Assembly: GCF_026339995.1 (NCBI RefSeq)
Contig: NZ_JAPEPT010000006.1
Location: forward strand, 62,001-126,000
Length of the DNA: 64,000 nt
From: Streptomyces sp. NBC_01481
Lineage (GTDB): Bacteria > Actinomycetota > Actinomycetes > Streptomycetales > Streptomycetaceae
Direction of reading: 5' to 3'
Below the pieces are notes generated by a model, which saw only the letters and a list, made by a program, of their open reading frames with translations, had not been told where the DNA came from and made no database searches. Shown piece by piece: positions 61,201 to 64,000 of this stretch (position 1 is the stretch's first letter; each line of letters starts with the position of its first letter). Both the position numbers and the translations under genes were made by a program.

Positions 61201-64000
61201 GGGCGAGGCCGCCGCCGGCGACGTACAGTTCCCCGCTCACGCCTTCCGGCACCGGGCGCAGGGCACTGTCCAGCACGTACACGCGGGTGTTGGCGATGGG
61301 GCGGCCGATCGGCGGGACTCCGGCGCCGGAAGTGAGCGGGTCGCTCATGGTCGCGCAGACCGTGGTTTCGGTGGGACCGTAGGCGTTGATCATCCGCCGC
61401 CCGGGCGCCCACCGTGCCACCAGCTCGGGCGGACACGCCTCGCCCGCCACCACCAGCGTCGACACCGACAGTCCGGCGTCGTCCGGCAGGGCCGCCAGCA
61501 CCGACGGAACCAGCGTCACATGGGTCACGCCGAGGGCGTCGCCCCTCAGGGCGTCGAGCGGCGGTCCGGGGGGCGGCAGCACCAGCGTCGCGCCTGTCAG
61601 CAGTGCCGTGTACAGCTCGGAGACGGAGGCGTCGAAGCTCGGTGAGGCGAACTGCAGGACTCGGCTGCGGCAGTCGATCGCGAACCGGTCGACCTGGGCG
61701 GCCACCAGACCGGCGATCCCGGCGTGGCTCACCACCACGCCCTTGGGCCGTCCGGTCGAGCCCGAGGTGTAGATGACGTACGCGGGGTTGCGCACGTCGG
61801 TCGCGACGACCGGATCGGTCTCCGGGAAACCGTCCGTCCCTGTGACCATCGCCGGGTCGTCGACCACGAGGACCGGCCGGGCGTCGTCGAGCATGAACGC
61901 GATCCGGGACTGCGGGTACTCCGGGTCGACGGGGAGGTAGGCCGCGCCCGCCTTCATCGTCCCGAGGACCGCCACGACCAGCTCCACCGAGCGGGGCAGG
62001 GCGAGGGCCACGATCTGCTCGCCGCCCACTCCGCGCCCGATCAGGGCGTGCGCAAACCGGTTGGCACGCGCGTCGAGTTCCGCGTAGGTGAGGGTGGTGC
62101 CGCCGCAGACGAGGGCCACAGCGTCCGGCGTCGCCCGCACCTGCGCGGCAAAGGAGACGGGGAGCGGGACGGCGTCCACGGGGACGTCGGTGTCGTTGTA
62201 GGTGGCCAGCAGGCGGTTCTGCTCATCGGCGGACAGCACGTCGGCCTGGCCGACCGGCCGTCCGGGGTCGGCGACGACGGCCTGCAGTAGCCGTGTCCAG
62301 CGGGCGACGAGGGTTTCGACCGTGGCACGGTCGTAGAGGTCGGTGGCGTACTCGACGGTACCGATGACCCCCTGTGGCGTGCCGTCCTCGCCGTACCGCT
62401 CGGACAGGCTGAAGCCCAGGTCGAACTTGGCGGTGCCGGTGGGGGCCGGGGCGGGCGACACACGCAGCCCGGGGAGCTCGAAGTCACCGGCGGGTGCGTT
62501 CTGCAGGGCGAACATCACCTGGAACAGCGGGTGGTGGGACAGCGACCGCGCCGGGTTGAGCTCCTCCACCAGGTGCTCGAACGGCAGGTCCTGGTGGGCG
62601 TAGGCGGTCAGGGCGTTCTCCCGCACCCTCCGCACTAGCTCGTCGAAGGTGGGGTCACCGGAGGTGTCGGTGCGCAGGACCAGCGTATTGACGAAGAAGC
62701 CCACGAGGTCGTCGAGCGCGTCGTCGGTGCGCCCGGCGATGGGGCTGCCTACGGCGATGTCGGTGCCCGCGCCGAGCCGCGTGAACAGGGCGGCCAGCCC
62801 GGCCTGGAGCACCATGAAAAGGCTGGCACCGCACCGGCGGGCCAGTGCCGCCAGTCCGGCGTGCAGCTCGGGGCTCAGTTCCGCGATGAGGCGCTCGCCC
62901 CGGTACGAGGCCACGGCCGGACGTGGCCTGTCCGTCGGCAGCTGGACCTGCTCGGGCAGGTCCGCCAGCCGCTCTGCCCAGTACGCGAGTTGACGGGTGA
63001 AGAGGCTGTCCGGGTCGTCGGCGTCACCGAGGAGGTCACGCTGCCAGAGGGTGTAGTCGGCGTACTGCACCACGAGCGGCGACAACTCCGGCTTACCTCC
63101 CCCTGCGCGCGCCGCGTAGGCAGTGGTCAGGTCACGGGAGAGCGGACCCATGGACCAGCCGTCACCCGCGATGTGATGCACCACCACCAGCAGGACGTGC
63201 TCGGTGGGAGTGAGGGCGAAGAGCTCCGCCCGCAGCGGGGCCTCGGCCGACAGGTCGAACGCGTACCGCGCCGCCTCCGCCAGCCGTTGCGGCAGTTCCG
63301 CCTCCTCCGTGTCGGTCACCCGCAGCCGGGGGCACGCCTCCTCGGGGTCGAGAACGCTCTGGCAGGGCACACCGTCGACGTCGGTGAAGACCGTCCGCAG
63401 GCTCTCGTGCCGCGCCACCACGTCGACGAGCGCCGACCGGAGGGCCGTACCGTCCAGCTCCCCCGACAACCGCAGCGCCAGCGGGATGTTGTACGTCGCG
63501 CTCGGGCCCTCCAGCTGGTGCAGGAACCACAGCCGCCGCTGCGCGAACGACAACGGAACGACGTCGGGACGCGGGTACGCCCGGAGCGCGCGGCGTGGGC
63601 GTCCGAGGCCGTCGAGCCTCGCGGCGAGTCCGGCGACGGTCGGTGCCTCGAAGAGGGTCCGTAGTCCCACTTCCACGCCGAAGGACGTACGGATGCGGGC
63701 GATGAGGCGGGTGGCGAGGAGGGAGTGTCCGCCCAGGTCGAAGAAGCTGTCGTCGATGCCGATGCCGGGCACCCCCAGCACCTCGGCGAACAGCTCCGCC
63801 AGCACCTGCTCGCGCGGGGTACGAGGCACCCTGCTCCGCTCCCCGGTGCCGAACTCCGGGTCCGGCAGCGCCGCCCGGTCCAGCTTCCCGCTCGGCGTCA
63901 GCGGCAGCCCTTCCAGCACCACGAACGCCGCCGGAACCATGTACTGCGGCAACCGCTCACGGACATGTGCCCGCACCCCCTCCGAATCCACAGCAGCGCC
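55292..64000 (-). CDS. Non-ribosomal peptide synthetase, C-terminal modules (partial)
   Basis: The frame continues past the right edge, so the N-terminus is missing. Counting residues from position 63991, domains are: end of an A domain (1-45); PCP (Ser 90 in FFDLGGHSLLA); C (about 145-585, HHIAGDGWS); A (about 610-1030, YTSGSTGRPKG) with a methyltransferase inserted before its C-terminal lobe (about 1045-1300, VLEVGVGTGLLLSRV); PCP (Ser 1539); C (about 1595-2040); A (about 2070-2540); PCP; and a TE domain from about 2620 (GWSAGG, Ser about 2710). Pocket residues read DASTVAAVCK for the first full A domain (Tyr-type) and DAYWWGGTFK for the second (Val-type). Both C domains have intact active-site motifs and there is no epimerisation domain. 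Substrate calls are predictions. Confidence 0.93.
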   Translation of the reverse strand, partial: GAAVDSEGVRAHVRERLPQYMVPAAFVVLEGLPLTPSGKLDRAALPDPEFGTGERSRVPRTPREQVLAELFAEVLGVPGIGIDDSFFDLGGHSLLATRLIARIRTSFGVEVGLRTLFEAPTVAGLAARLDGLGRPRRALRAYPRPDVVPLSFAQRRLWFLHQLEGPSATYNIPLALRLSGELDGTALRSALVDVVARHESLRTVFTDVDGVPCQSVLDPEEACPRLRVTDTEEAELPQRLAEAARYAFDLSAEAPLRAELFALTPTEHVLLVVVHHIAGDGWSMGPLSRDLTTAYAARAGGGKPELSPLVVQYADYTLWQRDLLGDADDPDSLFTRQLAYWAERLADLPEQVQLPTDRPRPAVASYRGERLIAELSPELHAGLAALARRCGASLFMVLQAGLAALFTRLGAGTDIAVGSPIAGRTDDALDDLVGFFVNTLVLRTDTSGDPTFDELVRRVRENALTAYAHQDLPFEHLVEELNPARSLSHHPLFQVMFALQNAPAGDFELPGLRVSPAPAPTGTAKFDLGFSLSERYGEDGTPQGVIGTVEYATDLYDRATVETLVARWTRLLQAVVADPGRPVGQADVLSADEQNRLLATYNDTDVPVDAVPLPVSFAAQVRATPDAVALVCGGTTLTYAELDARANRFAHALIGRGVGGEQIVALALPRSVELVVAVLGTMKAGAAYLPVDPEYPQSRIAFMLDDARPVLVVDDPAMVTGTDGFPETDPVVATDVRNPAYVIYTSGSTGRPKGVVVSHAGIAGLVAAQVDRFAIDCRSRVLQFASPSFDASVSELYTALLTGATLVLPPPGPPLDALRGDALGVTHVTLVPSVLAALPDDAGLSVSTLVVAGEACPPELVARWAPGRRMINAYGPTETTVCATMSDPLTSGAGVPPIGRPIANTRVYVLDSALRPVPEGVSGELYVAGGGLARGYLNRPGLTAERFVANPYGPAGARMYRTGDLVRWNANGCLEYVGRADDQVKVRGFRIEPGEIEAVLATHPGVGQAAVVARQDRTDTPEGRQLVAYVVASNDAGTGRDHRLEEDHVGEWREIYDALPITASPAGFGQNFTGWNSSYDGEPIPVEQMREWRDATVDRILSLRPRRVLEVGVGTGLLLSRVAPHCETYWATDFSATAIDALAERLGDRPDLGGRVVLRNQPAHDTDGLPAGTFDTVVVNSVVQYFPGADYLADVVGRLMALLAPGGTLFLGDVRNLRLLRPFATAVQLHKAGEDTDLVTVRRAVEQALLVEKELLVDPDFFTTLRDTSNDIGAVAVHVKRGGHHNELTRYRYDVTLRKPPVTPRALDAPAEVAWGRQISGLDALRGLLNDLPPAAALRVTGVPNGRVVREAAVAEAVRRGDATLPDLLARLHGPEDKGLVDPEEFHALGEAYGRWVGVTWSPTADDALDVVFAASTDASTAVPDGLYRPRRTTDTPLSGLTNRPTGVHVTGAPAAELREWLRARLPEHLVPSAFVALEALPLTAAGKLDRRALPAPDLGTAGRGHAPRTPQEQLLADLFAEVLGLAEAGVDDSFFDLGGHSLLAIRLVSRIRAVFGAELDVRSLFEAPTVAALAARLDAAGRARPALTARERPQRMPLSFAQRRLWFLHQMDGPGATYNMPLALRLTGPLDRCALRDALGDVVTRHESLRTVFRAFGGTPYQHVLTPEEARPALPVVETDESGLADRLAESSRRGFDLASETPVRAELFAIAPDDHVLLVVVHHIAGDGWSMGPLSRDLATAYAARCRSEEPRGLPPAVQYADYTLWQRELLGDASDPDSLFAAQLAYWTDALAGLPEQIQLPADRPRPAAASQRGDQLPVRIDAALHQGLRGLAAAHGASMFMVLQASLAALLSRLGAGDDIPVGSPIAGRNDQALDDLVGFFVNTLVLRTDTSGDPSFTELLARVRETALAAYTHQDVPFEYLVEALNPARSLAHHPLFQVMLALQNAPTGDFELPGLRTGFVSAPTGTARVDLTFSLAEEHRPDGGPDGIAGAVEYATDLFERPTVEALFARWVRLLQAVVADPGRPVGRIDVVSPEERDQLLAGPQEPAEELPATGLPELFARQVRATPDAVAVVAGDTTLTYARLDERADRVAHALAGQGVRPGDTVAVMLERSAELLVAILAVVKAGAAYVPLDPRFPSSRVDLIVRETGAGLVLTHDVLTALVQGLSVTGASAVTCHPRGLAYIMYTSGSTGRPKGIAVTHHDVAGLALAPCWRGGAHERVLLHSPTAFDASTYEMWVPLLNGGCVVVAPPGQLDTAALARVVAEHEVTGLWLTAGLFRLVAEERPDTFAGVREIWTGGDVVSVSAVHRVRTACPGTEVVNGYGPTETTTFAACHRVGDLPAGAHCVPIGRPMTGMRLYVLDAGLGLVPPGVVGELYIAGTGLARGYHGRAALTAERFVADPYGPVGTRMYRTGDLLRRNAAGELEFVGRADDQVKLRGFRIEPGEIEAALADCPGIAQAAVVAREDRPGDKRLVAYLVPAPEGAREALELSDRLLRRLPEYMVPSAFVTLEALPLTRNGKLDRAALPAPEYGSAGTGRSPRTPREQLLCDLFAEVLGREQVCIDDSFFDLGGHSLLAARLVSRVRETLGIELGLRTLFEAPTVAALTGRLAMDDPDDAFDVLLPLRTTGRYHPLFCVHPGGGISWSYCGLMNHLGPEYPVYAIQARSLGRPEPRPTSIEEMAADYVEQMRKVQPAGPYQVLGWSAGGLIAHAIATELQRQGERTALLAVLDAYPVGDVSFDEPPVPTERDVLVGMLDCDAEELGDGPLTYTEVADILQRRGSALASLQERHIEAVVQIMINNARLALDFIPGLFDGDMLLFNSTIDRQEDGPDADVWRPYVTGRVESYDITTRHDRMTQPGSLVQIGPVLAARIADITERIHERIHTDKEENR

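Overview
The window is high-GC actinobacterial DNA and almost certainly comes from a Streptomyces chromosome. The evidence is G/C third-position codon use, GTG starts, GGAGG-type ribosome sites, mycothiol-enzyme, SPW-repeat and YoaK families, several SpoIIE-type phosphatases, an OtrA-type ribosome protection protein, a MatB enzyme very like the S. coelicolor one, and an NRPS cluster. I recognised no tRNA, rRNA, CRISPR array or intact transposase.

Layout. 1-9.5 kb: a helical protein of unknown function, a chloroperoxidase-type hydrolase, a YraQ-like permease with a His-rich partner, a carboxyltransferase/malonyl-CoA synthetase (matB) operon, a LysR regulator divergent from a DJ-1/PfpI protein, and an SPW membrane protein. 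9.5-24 kb: a sulfite-oxidase-like molybdoenzyme, a two-gene SpoIIE phosphatase operon, a mycothiol-type enzyme, SRPBCC and YdeI proteins, a beta-hydroxyacid-dehydrogenase-like enzyme, a small secreted protein, an RpiR regulator, a YoaK protein and a covalent-FAD oxidase. Three copies of a short inverted-repeat element (probable MITE) are scattered here. 24-39 kb: an otrA-like gene with an overlapping small upstream ORF, an orphan polar amino-acid ABC ATPase and a separate binding lipoprotein, a cupin, a DUF3048 lipoprotein, an SDR-type reductase, an alcohol dehydrogenase, an ArsR remnant, a NarL-type two-component system, a secreted hydrolase, a second FAD oxidase and a large LuxR regulator.

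39-48 kb: a PAS-GAF-SpoIIE-ATPase protein, then a divergent locus with two iron-box-like sites. One arm is an FbpABC-type ferric iron ABC transporter. The other is an unusual fusion of adenylation domain, carrier protein and membrane acyltransferase. 48-50.5 kb: a truncated MFS transporter, a scar of unassigned DNA and a DUF885 protein, followed by a DAO-type oxidoreductase.

51.9-64 kb: the 3' part of an NRPS operon running leftward and off the right edge. Its order is: end of an A domain, PCP, C, A with inserted methyltransferase, PCP, C, A, PCP and TE, then mbtH, a P450, an SRPBCC protein, a 58-residue protein and a type II thioesterase. The pocket residues I read suggest a Tyr-type N-methylated residue followed by a Val-type residue before release. 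Most genes in this operon overlap or lie within 40 nt of each other, so they are probably co-transcribed. The earlier modules lie outside the window.
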